A stretch of DNA of 64,000 bases from an uncultured Oscillospiraceae bacterium (GTDB lineage: Bacteria > Bacillota > Clostridia > Oscillospirales > Ruminococcaceae): contig CAJUMG010000001.1 of the NCBI GenBank assembly GCA_910587335.1, forward strand, positions 62,001-126,000, given 5' to 3'. Of the stretch, positions 21,703-30,722 are shown in pieces. Under the pieces are notes generated by a model that did no database searches, had not been told where the DNA came from, and saw only the letters and a program-made list of their open reading frames with translations. The position numbers and the translations under genes were made by a program. Position 1 is the stretch's first letter, and each line of letters begins with the position of its first letter.

Positions 21703-22548
21703 TTAGTGTTCGCTAAAGCCTTTTCCGATAATCTCGCTGGAATTGGTAATCATGATAAACGAATGGGGGTCAACCTGGCGGGCAAAGGCGCGCAGCGCCA
21801 CCGCCTGGTGCCGGCGGGTTGCTGTAAGAATAATATACCGCTTTTTGTGGCTGTAAGAGCCCACAGCCTCCTCTATCGTCGCGCCGCGCTTTAATGTTTC
21901 GTTAATATATTTTGCAATCGGCTCCGGTGAATCGGTGATAATGGTAAAAAATTTCGACAGATTGATCGACTCAATAACCATATCGACCACCAGCGTTTTC
22001 AGCACCAGACCCATGATGGAAAACAGTCCGGTCTGCATTCCAAATATAAAGCAGGCAATGACCACAATGGCGCAGTCGCTGAGGAAAAGGGCTTTTCCTA
22101 TATCCACATTGCTAAATTTTCTCACAATCATGGCGATAATGTCCGTGCCGCCGGTAGACGCGCCGATATTAAACAGGATGGCGGACCCGATCGACGGCAG
22201 GCCAACGGCGAAAAACAGCTCCAGCAGCGGTTCATTGGTAAATGGAGCTTCCATCGGCTGCACCCGCTCCAAAACCCAGACGATACTGGACATGAGCACG
22301 CTGGCATATGCGGTTTTGGCGCCAAACCCTTTGCCAAAGGTCAAAAAGCCAAGCAGCAAAAGCAGCATATTGACAATAAAATTGATGGAACCGGTGGAAA
22401 CGCCGGGAATTAAGGCGCCAAGGATAATGGATATGCCAGACACACCGCCGGTGGAAAAGTGGTTGGGCATTTTAAAGTAGTATAGGCCAATTGCGACCAG
22501 GATGGTGCCGCCGGTCATGAAAAGAAAATCACGCAGCTTTCGGTTCAT
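21703..22548 (-). CDS. YitT family membrane protein
   Basis: 281-residue protein with five to six N-terminal membrane spans (about residues 1-190) and a soluble C-terminal DUF2179 domain (about 195-281, containing YINETLKRGATIEEAVGSYS and a KRYIILTATRRH strand). The GGVSGISIILG and NIGASTGGTDIIAMI segments are typical of the YitT/DUF161 fold, which has internally repeated hairpins. Firmicutes carry several paralogues and their transport role is unresolved. It is monocistronic, with a terminator-like repeat downstream. Confidence 0.92.
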   Translation of the reverse strand: MNRKLRDFLFMTGGTILVAIGLYYFKMPNHFSTGGVSGISIILGALIPGVSTGSINFIVNMLLLLLGFLTFGKGFGAKTAYASVLMSSIVWVLERVQPMEAPFTNEPLLELFFAVGLPSIGSAILFNIGASTGGTDIIAMIVRKFSNVDIGKALFLSDCAIVVIACFIFGMQTGLFSIMGLVLKTLVVDMVIESINLSKFFTIITDSPEPIAKYINETLKRGATIEEAVGSYSHKKRYIILTATRRHQAVALRAFARQVDPHSFIMITNSSEIIGKGFSEH

Positions 22549-22634
22549 AAAAACTCCCTTTCAAAAAACAGCTTTTTCTGAGTTTACGACATCAGTATAA
22601 AAAATTCAGACGCATAAATCAACCCAATTACAAC

Positions 22635-22668
22635 AAAAAAGGCGTCTGGACCTATCCAGACGCCTTTT
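22635..22668 (-). terminator. Terminator of the flavodoxin-like gene
   Basis: Stem AAAAGGCGTCTGGA/TCCAGACGCCTTTT with a 4-base loop and a T tract on the leftward strand, 14 bases past the stop codon. Confidence 0.9.
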
Positions 22669-22681
22669 GCGTGACATTTTC

Positions 22682-23110
22682 TTACTGATGGATAATATCA
22701 ATCACATGCTTAGCCCAAGCTTTGATGTCGGAAACGCTCTCATCGGTCGCTTTAGAGCCGAACAGGCCAGATTTTACCGGGATCAGGTGCGGCTCATCGA
22801 CAACATTGATGTTGTTGGAACGAACGATTCCGGTCAGCTCCTTCGCAGCCTCTACACCGCCTTTGGTCGTGGCGCTGAACGCGACGTTCTGACATCTTGC
22901 GTTATCCAAATTGCGGCAGAAGTCTACCAACGCCTTTTTCGGTTTGGCGGCGCTGTCATCAATACAGACCAAAATTAGTTTTTCATTCTCAACCGGATAA
23001 GCAGGCGGAATCTGGTCGGCTTTTACACGATACTCGCGGGAAAGCTGCTCCATCAATTCCTCCGCGACACCCTCTGTTTTAAAGAAGAATACGCGCATTT
23101 TAAAGTTCAT
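22682..23110 (-). CDS. Flavodoxin-like hypothetical protein
   Basis: 142-residue soluble protein. I start it at 23110 (MNFKM), with GGAGG 10 bases upstream; an upstream in-frame ATG at 23161 lacks a site. Alternating strands and helices (KMRVFFFKTEG, KLILVCIDD, NVAFSATTKGG, INVVDEPHLIPVKSGLFG) suggest a flavodoxin-type Rossmann fold, but the canonical FMN phosphate loop of Ser/Thr residues after strand 1 is not clear. The function is therefore unassigned; a redox role would be a guess. Monocistronic with its own terminator. Confidence 0.6.
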   Translation of the reverse strand: MNFKMRVFFFKTEGVAEELMEQLSREYRVKADQIPPAYPVENEKLILVCIDDSAAKPKKALVDFCRNLDNARCQNVAFSATTKGGVEAAKELTGIVRSNNINVVDEPHLIPVKSGLFGSKATDESVSDIKAWAKHVIDIIHQ

Positions 23111-23297
23111 TTCTCTGTAACCTCCAATATTTTTCCGTATTCGCCGCAATATTGATTTCAAAAATCAGGAAAACGGCGCATGAGTTTATTTTACAACAGA
23201 AGGAATCTGAATTTCAAGGGGCTTTTCATCATTAACCGTAAATATTTTATGAACGTTCATGAGACATCCACCAAACCGGTACAAAATCGGTTTTTTC

Positions 23298-23326
23298 TGT
23301 ACAGAATAGGAAAAATCTGTTATACT
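23298..23326 (+). promoter_or_regulatory. Promoter of the zinc-ribbon membrane protein gene
   Basis: TGTACA (23298-23303), a 17-base spacer and TATACT (23321-23326). It lies in the 347-base divergent spacer 23111-23457, which otherwise shows only an AT-rich stretch with no other gene visible. Confidence 0.6.
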
Positions 23327-23457
23327 AATAAATAGTTGTATTTTCAGCTTTTTTCACGTTTTCTAGCCCATAGGACTGTGGAAAACAGAAGATTGCTGAG
23401 GCTTTGTCAAATGCCGGCAGAAGCTGCCGCTTTGGCAGGAAAGGAAAAGGAGAAGCG

Positions 23458-24414
23458 ATGGCAAACGCAAATGATCTGACTGCCCTGGCCGTTCAGCTGG
23501 GGATGCGGTATTACGAGGAACAGAATCTTTTGTTTGGCAGGCTGGACGGATACGAATGCGCCGTTCGGGCACAGCCGGAAAAGAAAATGATGATGATTCA
23601 TCTGTCTGCAAAGTCCCCTTCGTCAGAGGATAGCAGCATGGAGCTTCTGCTGGAGGAAATCCGAAAGGAATATCCGGCAGTGACAGCGGCAGTATATGAA
23701 AATTTCACCGCCAGCCTGCGGTTGAGCACCACCGCCCAAGAAGATGCACGGCAGCTGGCCGCATCCCTGCTGGGGCGGATTGCCGCTTTCGCGAAGGAAC
23801 GGCAGTATCTGCCCTGCTGTGGCGGATGCGGCAAAACCAAGGATGTCCGCCGTTTCCTCCTCGACGGGGACGCGCGGATGCTTTGTCCCGCTTGCCGGGC
23901 TAAAGCGGAGGCGGATTTGACCGATCAGTGGCAGAACAAAAAGTTCCCCCGCCACAGCGTTTTTAAGGGATTTATCGTGGTTTTGCTTGTTTTACTCATC
24001 GGCGCTACCGCCTGGGTGGGTGTTTACACCAGCGGTCACTCGGCAACGCTGGTTGGGGTGGTCATGACGGTTCTATGCTTTTGGGGCTACCAATACATGG
24101 CCGGCCGCATGAAAAAAGGCAGCATCATCGGTATACTGCTTGGCCTTCTGGTCACTGTGTTTCTCTGCCACAACCTTTGCGTTGCCTTTGAACTGGTAGT
24201 TGCCATTGGACAGCAGCAGGAAATCTCCATTACCGGCGCTTTGCTGTTCATCCCAACCTTTTTAAAGGACCCGACCAATCGAGAGGTCTACTTTTTGCAG
24301 CTGGGTCTGTCGGTGCTGGCGGTAGCGCTGGCCAGTGCGCCTATGCTGTGGATGGTTCATTATTCCTGGCGTCATAAAGAGCGGCTGGAATCTCTGGAGG
24401 AACCAGCTGCATAG
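23458..24414 (+). CDS. Membrane protein with internal zinc ribbon, unknown function
   Basis: 318-residue protein I do not recognise. The first 115 residues are soluble. Two CxxC pairs follow (CGGC near 122 and CPAC near 143), a likely zinc ribbon. Four hydrophobic spans come after residue 170 (FIVVLLVLLIGATAWVGVYT, LVGVVMTVLCFWGYQYMAG, IIGILLGLLVTVFLCHNLCVAF and a final LGLSVLAVALASAPMLWMV), then a charged tail. The start at 23458 follows AAGGAG; an upstream in-frame ATG at 23404 has none. It is 31 bases before an S9 peptidase gene, so the two may be co-transcribed. Confidence 0.75.
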   Translation: MANANDLTALAVQLGMRYYEEQNLLFGRLDGYECAVRAQPEKKMMMIHLSAKSPSSEDSSMELLLEEIRKEYPAVTAAVYENFTASLRLSTTAQEDARQLAASLLGRIAAFAKERQYLPCCGGCGKTKDVRRFLLDGDARMLCPACRAKAEADLTDQWQNKKFPRHSVFKGFIVVLLVLLIGATAWVGVYTSGHSATLVGVVMTVLCFWGYQYMAGRMKKGSIIGILLGLLVTVFLCHNLCVAFELVVAIGQQQEISITGALLFIPTFLKDPTNREVYFLQLGLSVLAVALASAPMLWMVHYSWRHKERLESLEEPAA

Positions 24415-24445
24415 TATCATAACATCTTACAGGAGGTTTTTTATT

Positions 24446-26443
24446 ATGAAGCCTATTGGCATTGATCATTTTGCAAATTTCGCCTTTTTAAACCATCTAA
24501 AGGTCAGCGATGGAGGAAAAGCCGCCTTTTTGGTAAAAAAAGCGAATCTTGCGGAAAACGGCTACGATTCGGATTTGTATCTTTGGCGGGATGGACAGCC
24601 GGTCCAGTTGACCGATACCGGAAAGGTTTCGGATTTTTACTGGGTCGGAGAGGAGATCTATTTCCCTGCCATCCGAAAAAAGGCAGATCAGGATTATGTA
24701 AAAAAAGGACTGCCGCTGACGGTGTTCTACCGGCTGCCCCTGACCGGCGGTGAAGCGGTAGAGGCTTTCCGGGTAAAATCCAAGATCAAATCCATCCAAT
24801 TTGTTTCCGCGTCAGAGTTTTACTTTGTGGCGGATTACGATCCGAAAGTGGAATGGGCGCTACAAACCGCCGGCGACGATGTGGAAAAGGCCGCTGCGCT
24901 TTTAAAGGAAGAGGCTGACTATACGGTATTTGATCAGCTCCCCTTCTGGTCCAATGGCGTGGGCATAACCAACGGCCACCGGGACCAGCTACATTCCTAC
25001 AAAGATGGAGAAATCACCGTCATCACCGACCGGTATACCAACGTCAAGGATTGGAAGGTTATGGATGGCGGCCGGCGCGTTATCTATATCGCCAACCGCT
25101 ATGAACAGAAAAAGGAAACGCCCACCCAGCTAAAGCTGTATGACAGGGCCACCAGCGCTATCGCAGATGTTTCTATGGAAACGCCCTTTGTCCATCAGGG
25201 AATCACACTTCTGGGTGAAAATGAGATATTGCTGTTGGGCTCGGACCAAAAGCTGCACGGTTTAAACCAGGATCCCAATTTTTACCGTTACAACTTTAAA
25301 ACCGGTGAGCGGAAGGTGCTGGACGAAAGCCACATGCACGCCACCGGATGTTCGGTGGGCAGCGATGTGAAGATGAGCAATATTTCTTCTCCCTGGCATT
25401 ATGATGGAAAGGACACTGTCTATTTTACCGAGACGATCGACGACAGCTGCCAGCTGGTTGCCATTGATTTAAAAAAAGGCGGCATCCGTCCCATCACCGA
25501 GAAAAAGGGAATGGTGGTGGAATTCGCGCCCTGTGAAAAGGGCTTTTTGACCCTTTGTATCCGCGGTAACGATGGCATTGAGCTGTTTAAAACCGACCTG
25601 AACGGCAAAGAGACACAGCTGACCCATCTGAATACCCATTTGACCGAAGAGTACGCCATCTCCACACCGGAGGAGCTGACCTTTACAAACGAAGCCGGGG
25701 ACCTGATCAAAGGCTGGATTATCAAGCCGGTGGGCTTTGACGACAGCAAAAAGTATCCGGTCATTTTGGACATTCACGGCGGACCCAAAACCGCATACGG
25801 ACCGAATTTCTTCCACGAGATGCAGTATTGGGCTAATTTGGGATACGGTGTAATCTTCTGCAATCCCACCGGCTCGGATGGACGCGGCACCAAATTTTCC
25901 GACATCCGGGGCAAATATGGTACGATAGATTATAATGATATTATGACCTTTGTGGACGTTTGCCTGGATAAATCTCCCTGGATGGACAAAGACCGCATGG
26001 GCGTTACCGGCGGCAGCTATGGCGGGTTTATGACCAACTGGATTATCGGGCACACCGACCGCTTTAAATGCGCTGCTTCTCAACGCAGCATCTCTAACTG
26101 GGTATCCAAATCCAACACCACTGACATTGGGTATTATTTCAACAAGGACCAGATCGGGACCGACGCTTGGACCGACCACGATAAAATCTGGTGGCATTCT
26201 CCGTTAAAATATGCCAATCAGTGCAAAACGCCGACTCTCTTTATCCACAGCGATGAGGACTACCGCTGCTGGCTGGCGGAAGGTATTCAGATGTATTCCG
26301 CGTTAAAATATTTTGGAGTAGAAGCTCGCATCTGTATCTTCAAAGGGGAAAATCACGAATTAAGCCGCAGCGGCAAGCCGCTGCACCGCATCCGCCGCTT
26401 AAAGGAGATTACCCAATGGTTTGACCAGCATCTGAAAGCATAG
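24446..26443 (+). CDS. S9 family (prolyl oligopeptidase-type) peptidase
   Basis: 665-residue cytoplasmic serine peptidase resembling acylaminoacyl-peptidases/S9C enzymes. The N-terminal two-thirds is a propeller-like domain (about 1-410). The C-terminal alpha/beta hydrolase has the HGGPKTAYG oxyanion region (about 446-454), the nucleophile in GGSYGGF (about 530-536), the acid in HSDEDYRC and the catalytic His in GENHELSRSG. I start it at 24446 behind a consensus AGGAGG. No signal peptide. A terminator follows within 10 bases. Confidence 0.93.
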   Translation: MKPIGIDHFANFAFLNHLKVSDGGKAAFLVKKANLAENGYDSDLYLWRDGQPVQLTDTGKVSDFYWVGEEIYFPAIRKKADQDYVKKGLPLTVFYRLPLTGGEAVEAFRVKSKIKSIQFVSASEFYFVADYDPKVEWALQTAGDDVEKAAALLKEEADYTVFDQLPFWSNGVGITNGHRDQLHSYKDGEITVITDRYTNVKDWKVMDGGRRVIYIANRYEQKKETPTQLKLYDRATSAIADVSMETPFVHQGITLLGENEILLLGSDQKLHGLNQDPNFYRYNFKTGERKVLDESHMHATGCSVGSDVKMSNISSPWHYDGKDTVYFTETIDDSCQLVAIDLKKGGIRPITEKKGMVVEFAPCEKGFLTLCIRGNDGIELFKTDLNGKETQLTHLNTHLTEEYAISTPEELTFTNEAGDLIKGWIIKPVGFDDSKKYPVILDIHGGPKTAYGPNFFHEMQYWANLGYGVIFCNPTGSDGRGTKFSDIRGKYGTIDYNDIMTFVDVCLDKSPWMDKDRMGVTGGSYGGFMTNWIIGHTDRFKCAASQRSISNWVSKSNTTDIGYYFNKDQIGTDAWTDHDKIWWHSPLKYANQCKTPTLFIHSDEDYRCWLAEGIQMYSALKYFGVEARICIFKGENHELSRSGKPLHRIRRLKEITQWFDQHLKA

Positions 26444-26451
26444 ATCGCATA

Positions 26452-26489
26452 AAAAGGCCCTGTCTCTAAAAAAGGCAGGGCCTTTTTTT
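26452..26489 (+). terminator. Terminator after the S9 peptidase gene
   Basis: AAGGCCCTG/CAGGGCCTT stem followed by seven T residues. Confidence 0.88.
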
Positions 26490-26519
26490 CATCCGAAAGA
26501 CCCTGTTATTTTTGGTTGC

Positions 26520-26549
26520 TTGCCGCAATGACCTTTGGGATGCTACAAT
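26520..26549 (+). promoter_or_regulatory. Putative promoter of the XRE membrane regulator
   Basis: TTGCCG (26520-26525), an 18-base spacer and TACAAT (26544-26549), about 30 bases before the AGGAGG of the next gene. Confidence 0.5.
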
Positions 26550-26582
26550 CGGATCACAGCATGAAAAAGGAGGCTGAACGCT

Positions 26583-27122
26583 ATGCTGCAAGAAAATCTG
26601 CGCGCTCTTCGAATAAAGAAGGGGCTGTCGCAGGAGGAGCTTGCCGGTCGGATCCATGTGGTACGCCAAACGGTTTCCAAATGGGAAACGGGACTTTCGG
26701 TGCCGGACGCACAGACGCTTATCCAAATCGCCCAGGTGCTGGAAACATCGGTAGCCAGGCTGCTGGACGAAGAACCGCCGGCAAATAATGAAAAGGAAGC
26801 GGATAAAATCTCTATCATCGCGGAAAAGCTGGAACAGTTAAATAGCGAAATGGCCCGAAAAAATGCCATACATCGCCGAAAAAAACGGACAGGATACGCT
26901 ATAGCAATTGTTCTTTCGTCGGTGTTTTTGATCATTCTTTTCCTTTTCGCGGTGGAATTGCTCACACGTCAGCCGTTAGGGCCCGGCGTCATCGGCGGGG
27001 CAGACCGGCCGACGGGGATTTTCCTTTTTTCAGAAGTAGGCTGGCCGGGCATTTGCATCGGCGGGATTCTTTGCATAGCAGTGATCATTCTGGCCGGAAT
27101 ATTCCTGCACCGCACAAAATGA
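26583..27122 (+). CDS. XRE-family regulator with C-terminal membrane domain
   Basis: 179-residue protein. An N-terminal helix-turn-helix (residues 4-60: LRIKKGLSQEELAGRIHVVRQTVSKWE) is followed by a coiled linker and two hydrophobic spans (about 103-123 and 153-174). Such HTH-plus-membrane proteins are frequent in Firmicutes and often act on neighbouring transporter genes or in envelope stress, but no target is adjacent here. The AAGGAGG site is 8-9 bases ahead of the ATG. It has its own promoter and terminator. Confidence 0.87.
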   Translation: MLQENLRALRIKKGLSQEELAGRIHVVRQTVSKWETGLSVPDAQTLIQIAQVLETSVARLLDEEPPANNEKEADKISIIAEKLEQLNSEMARKNAIHRRKKRTGYAIAIVLSSVFLIILFLFAVELLTRQPLGPGVIGGADRPTGIFLFSEVGWPGICIGGILCIAVIILAGIFLHRTK

Positions 27123-27130
27123 CGAAAATA

Positions 27131-27162
27131 AAAAAACAGCCCCCGTATGGAGCTGTTTTTTA
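27131..27162. terminator. Bidirectional terminator between XRE gene and telA
   Basis: AAAAAACAGC/GCTGTTTTTT stem with flanking A and T runs, between convergent genes. Confidence 0.8.
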
Positions 27163-27225
27163 TTCGGGCAAAATCCAACGGAGAAAGATACGTCTATACA
27201 TAAGGAAAGAAGAAAAATTTTTATC

Positions 27226-28389
27226 CTACCGCATCTGTAGCAATTTGTTTTTCAGATCATCCTCGATCCGACGAAGCTCGGATTCCGCCTCCTGCCGCTT
27301 CTGGCGGCCCTCCTGTTGAATGCGCATAACCTCGTCAAGGGTGGAGATCAGCGATTCATTGGTCATTTTCAGCGTCTCGATGTCCACAATTCCCCGCTCC
27401 GATTGCTTGGCAGTTTCGATGGAGGACATCTTGAGTGTTTCGGCATTTTTGCGCAGCAGCTCGTTGGTCATATCGGTAACCGCTTTCTGCGCGTCCGCCG
27501 CCTGCTGAGAATGGGCTACGCCCAGCGCCAGCACCATCTGACTTTTCCACAGAGGAATCGTATTCACCAGGGTGGACTGAATTTTCTCGGTCATCAGCGT
27601 ATCGTTGTTTTGAATCAGACGGATCTGCGGCGCCATCTGAATAGAGATGGTCCGGGTCAATTCCAGATCGTGAAGCTTTTTTTCGAATCGGTTGCACATG
27701 GCTGACAGATCGTTGGCCGCCTGCGCATCCTCCGGCAGACCGCTCTGTCTGGCCTTTTCCTGCGCGGCGGGAAGCTCGGTGGACTCTACCTCTGCCAGCT
27801 TTTTTTTGCCCGCCAGAATATACATGGAAAGCTCTTTGAAATAAACCTTGTTCATTTCATACATTTTGTCCAGCATGGCAATATCTTTCATCAGCTGAAT
27901 CTGATGGTTTTCCAGTACGCTGCAAATGCGGTTGACATTGGCCTCTGCGCTGGAATATTTCGCTTTATAGGTAGAAATTTTGTTGCCAGAGCGTTTGAAA
28001 AAGCTGAACAGCCCTTTCTCCTCTTCCTCCACGTTGAATTTTTTCAGCTCAACCACGACATTGGTCAGCATTTCGCCAACCTCGCTCATATCCTTGGTCC
28101 GGACGTTGTTGAGGGCCGTCTCGGAAAAATCGGCAATTTTTTTCTGCGCGCCGGAACCGTACTGAAGGACCAGATTGGAATTATCCAGCTGAATCTTTTG
28201 CGCAAAGTCATTGACCATCTTCCGCTCTGCTTCTGTCAGGGAGCTTTCGTCAAAAACAGCTGTTTGAGGCTGCTGTGGCTGAGGCGCCAGCGGCTGTTCT
28301 TCGGCCGTCTCCAAATTTAAGGTAAGCGTTGGAACCTCCTGAGTATCCAGGGAAAGCTGCGGGACAGTCTCTGTTTTCTTTTCATCCAT
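27226..28389 (-). CDS. telA: Toxic anion resistance protein, TelA family
   Basis: 387-residue, largely helical cytoplasmic protein. The family core is easy to see: the FSETALNNVRTKDMSEVGEML-type segment (about residues 87-110), ISTYKAKYSSAEANVNRI (about 136-153) and the ELTRTISIQMAPQIRLIQNN block (about 242-261). Family members are linked to tellurite and cell-envelope-antibiotic tolerance, with the mechanism unresolved. The N-terminus is Pro/Gln-rich and probably disordered. It follows xpaC by 27 bases, the usual pairing for this family. Confidence 0.93.
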   Translation of the reverse strand: MDEKKTETVPQLSLDTQEVPTLTLNLETAEEQPLAPQPQQPQTAVFDESSLTEAERKMVNDFAQKIQLDNSNLVLQYGSGAQKKIADFSETALNNVRTKDMSEVGEMLTNVVVELKKFNVEEEEKGLFSFFKRSGNKISTYKAKYSSAEANVNRICSVLENHQIQLMKDIAMLDKMYEMNKVYFKELSMYILAGKKKLAEVESTELPAAQEKARQSGLPEDAQAANDLSAMCNRFEKKLHDLELTRTISIQMAPQIRLIQNNDTLMTEKIQSTLVNTIPLWKSQMVLALGVAHSQQAADAQKAVTDMTNELLRKNAETLKMSSIETAKQSERGIVDIETLKMTNESLISTLDEVMRIQQEGRQKRQEAESELRRIEDDLKNKLLQMR

Positions 28390-28416
28390 CGGTAATTTCC
28401 TCCTTACTAAGATCCA

Positions 28417-29649
28417 TCATCGGGGCTGCCCATCGAAATCCTTTTGGGTCAATCCCTCCTGCGCGAGCATGGTTTTCAGTACGCTGATATCAGCGGAAAT
28501 ATCAATCGCGTCGTTTTGAAACAGGCTGTCCAAAAGCGAGGCAAACGCATTGTTTACCGTGTCAAGGATATCCAGTATCTCCTTTTTGGCATTCTGAATA
28601 TTCTCTCCCTGCACCGGCTGATTTTCAAATTCCCGGTAGGATGTAACCAGTTTCACCGTGGTAGGCAGATAGTAGCTCATAAATCGGCGAATCTCCGGCA
28701 ATTTCTCCGGATGCTTTTCTACACAGGCAAAGATTTTCCCGGTAACCGTCTCCAGCTGATCCAGCTTTTCCGAAATTTCCTGCCCTGGCAACGCGTCGTT
28801 TGCCTCTCGAATTTTCCGGATCCAACCCCGGCCCTCGGCAATAACAGCGTCAAATCCATCGGGATTCTCCTGAATCTTCGCCTGCTCCAATTCCCGTTTT
28901 TTGCGGTTTGCCTGACCGACCCGATACTGCGCATACGCCTCATCGGTCAAAATCAGGCAGGACTCTTCGTCGTCCAAATGCCCTTGGGGAAATAGGCCGC
29001 TTTTTATCATATTTTTTATATCCCGCAGCACAAACCTAGTGGATTTTTTCACCGCCGAAGCCAATACGCTGACAGCGCAAACCTGCCTGCCGCCAATCGC
29101 CAAATGGTATTGCAGATACCTGCGTTTGCGAAATCTCCCGGTACAGTGGGCCGCGAACCAAAAGCTTGCGGTCATCAGCAGCAAAAAGAGCGCCAGGCTG
29201 GAAACCGTCGAAAAGGCAAAGGCTTGATGGAGAAGCTCCATGAGCGTCTGATAGACCATCTGCAAAGAGAGAATTCCCAATCCAAGCCCTAAGAAAACGC
29301 CGATGGTCGATGCCGCCTTGCTGGGCAGCCGGGCCGTCTTTTTCTTTTTGGGGACAACCGGCCTTTGCCAATTGGTAACATAGCGAGAGGGCACCCGCTG
29401 CACCGGAACCCGCGGCGGCGCAGTACCGGGCGCCTGCTGGGAATTTGGGCGCTGAAAATGCCCCGACCCGTTAAAAAGGTGGGTAATCTGCGTACTAAGC
29501 TGTTCGCAGCCGGAGACGGTCTGTTTCATCACATATTCGGCTGTACCACTTAATGTCTGCTTTAATTTGGAGAAATCACCGGAATGAAGCGCATCTTCTA
29601 TGGTTTCGCTGATCATCTTTTCCCAATCCGGCTCCTGATTGTTTTTCAA
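28417..29649 (-). CDS. xpaC: XpaC-like 5-bromo-4-chloroindolyl phosphate hydrolysis family protein
   Basis: 410-residue protein with a disordered N-terminal region, two membrane spans (about residues 110-175, including STIGVFLGLGLGILSLQMVY and SSLALFLLLMTASFWFAAH) and a helical C-terminal domain ending in two coiled segments. It matches the XpaC family, named from a Bacillus gene and regularly paired with telA; enzymatic activity is doubtful. I use a TTG start at 29649 because GGAGGGG sits 5 bases upstream; a longer ATG frame from 29721 lacks a ribosome site. It leads the xpaC-telA operon. Confidence 0.85.
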   Translation of the reverse strand: MKNNQEPDWEKMISETIEDALHSGDFSKLKQTLSGTAEYVMKQTVSGCEQLSTQITHLFNGSGHFQRPNSQQAPGTAPPRVPVQRVPSRYVTNWQRPVVPKKKKTARLPSKAASTIGVFLGLGLGILSLQMVYQTLMELLHQAFAFSTVSSLALFLLLMTASFWFAAHCTGRFRKRRYLQYHLAIGGRQVCAVSVLASAVKKSTRFVLRDIKNMIKSGLFPQGHLDDEESCLILTDEAYAQYRVGQANRKKRELEQAKIQENPDGFDAVIAEGRGWIRKIREANDALPGQEISEKLDQLETVTGKIFACVEKHPEKLPEIRRFMSYYLPTTVKLVTSYREFENQPVQGENIQNAKKEILDILDTVNNAFASLLDSLFQNDAIDISADISVLKTMLAQEGLTQKDFDGQPR

Positions 29650-29780
29650 TGAAACCCCTCCGTATCTCGCAAAGGCCCGAGATCCTTTTATTTTTAGAAG
29701 CGAAGAGTATTCGAAATTCACTTATTTTCTCCGCTTACATGCCGAATACGGCGCCATTCACCTATGCGGACTATAATCAT

Positions 29781-29786
29781 ATTATA
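29781..29786 (-). promoter_or_regulatory. Second extended -10 element ahead of xpaC
   Basis: On the leftward strand TGGTATAAT forms an extended -10, the same 10-base ATGGTATAAT motif as in the palindrome about 100 bases upstream. No good -35 is visible. Confidence 0.35.
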
Positions 29787-29854
29787 CCATTTATTCCCTA
29801 TATTTATAGTACCCGTCCGGCCCTTTTTCAGATAACCTACAAAAAAACCATAAA

Positions 29855-29907
29855 TATGGTATAATAGCCGCTCATAGCTATTATACCATATTTTTTTCGC
29901 TTGACAA
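29855..29907 (-). promoter_or_regulatory. xpaC-telA promoter inside a long palindrome
   Basis: Leftward -35 TTGTCA (29902-29907), a 16-base spacer and extended -10 TGGTATAAT with TATAAT at 29880-29885. The -10 lies in one arm of a perfect inverted repeat, TATGGTATAATAGC with its complement (29856-29891, 8-base loop). The symmetry straddles the expected start point, so it may be an operator. The surrounding 309-base spacer (29650-29958) is AT-rich and holds no other gene that I can see. Confidence 0.6.
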
Positions 29908-29958
29908 TCTGTCTCGCTCGATTCTTTTTCCCGATCTCTTCAAAGGTTCTTCTCATTT

Positions 29959-30720
29959 TTAGACATAGCCATAAAGTCCCCGTACCGACGCTTCTCCTGC
30001 GCGGACCGAAAAGGATTTCCCATCCTTTTCGCAGATCAGGCTGCCGTCCAGCGCCACCGATACCGCCTTCGCCTGTATCGTTTCGCACTCCAAAACGACC
30101 CGGACCTGACGATTTAGGGTAATGCAGCGGTCGCAGTAATCCTGCAGAAAGGGGGCAAAGCCCTCCTTCCGGTATCTGTCCAAAATCGGCTCCAGCGCAC
30201 CGAGCAGCTTTGCCGCCACCGTTAAAACCGGAAGACTCTGTCCCGTAGCGGCCAGCAAAGAGGTGGCGTAAGGCAGGCCGTTCTCCTCAAAAAAAGATGC
30301 CGGCTGACCGAGATTCATCCCCAGCCCGCAAACCGCCAGAACCTGCTCCCCTTGTATTCTGCTTTCACAAAGAATGCCGCAAACCTTTTTTTCACCCAAC
30401 AGCAGATCGTTTGGCCATTTGATCACGGCCGTTTCTCCCAGACTTTGGGCGGCGGCCAACCCGCACAGCAAAGGCAGTAACCCCATGTCGTCAATCTTCA
30501 TAGAATGAAAAAGTACCGAAAGATACAACGCCTGCCCGGCCGGAGCGCCGGACCAATTCTTCCCCGAACGCCCCTTTCCCGCTGTCTGCCGGTCTGCAAT
30601 CACTACGGTGCCATCGGGAAAATCACCGCTTTTCAGATAATCGTTGGTGGAACCGATCTCCTCCAGATGGATAAACTTGCGCCCGCACCATTTTGTGTCC
30701 AAATTCGGAAGTTTTTCCAT
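29959..30720 (-). CDS. birA: Biotin--[acetyl-CoA-carboxylase] ligase (BirA, no HTH)
   Basis: 253-residue group I biotin protein ligase lacking the N-terminal DNA-binding domain. Biotin- and ATP-site motifs are present: GSTNDYLK (about residues 20-27), the GKGRSGKNWS loop (about 49-58), IKWPNDLLL (about 102-110) and KVCGILCE (about 114-121). It attaches biotin to carboxyl carrier proteins. The ATG at 30720 has GGAGG at a 7-base spacing, better than the ATG six bases earlier that overlaps the upstream stop. It is coupled to the phosphodiesterase gene. Confidence 0.94.
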   Translation of the reverse strand: MEKLPNLDTKWCGRKFIHLEEIGSTNDYLKSGDFPDGTVVIADRQTAGKGRSGKNWSGAPAGQALYLSVLFHSMKIDDMGLLPLLCGLAAAQSLGETAVIKWPNDLLLGEKKVCGILCESRIQGEQVLAVCGLGMNLGQPASFFEENGLPYATSLLAATGQSLPVLTVAAKLLGALEPILDRYRKEGFAPFLQDYCDRCITLNRQVRVVLECETIQAKAVSVALDGSLICEKDGKSFSVRAGEASVRGLYGYV

Positions 30721-30722
30721 CC

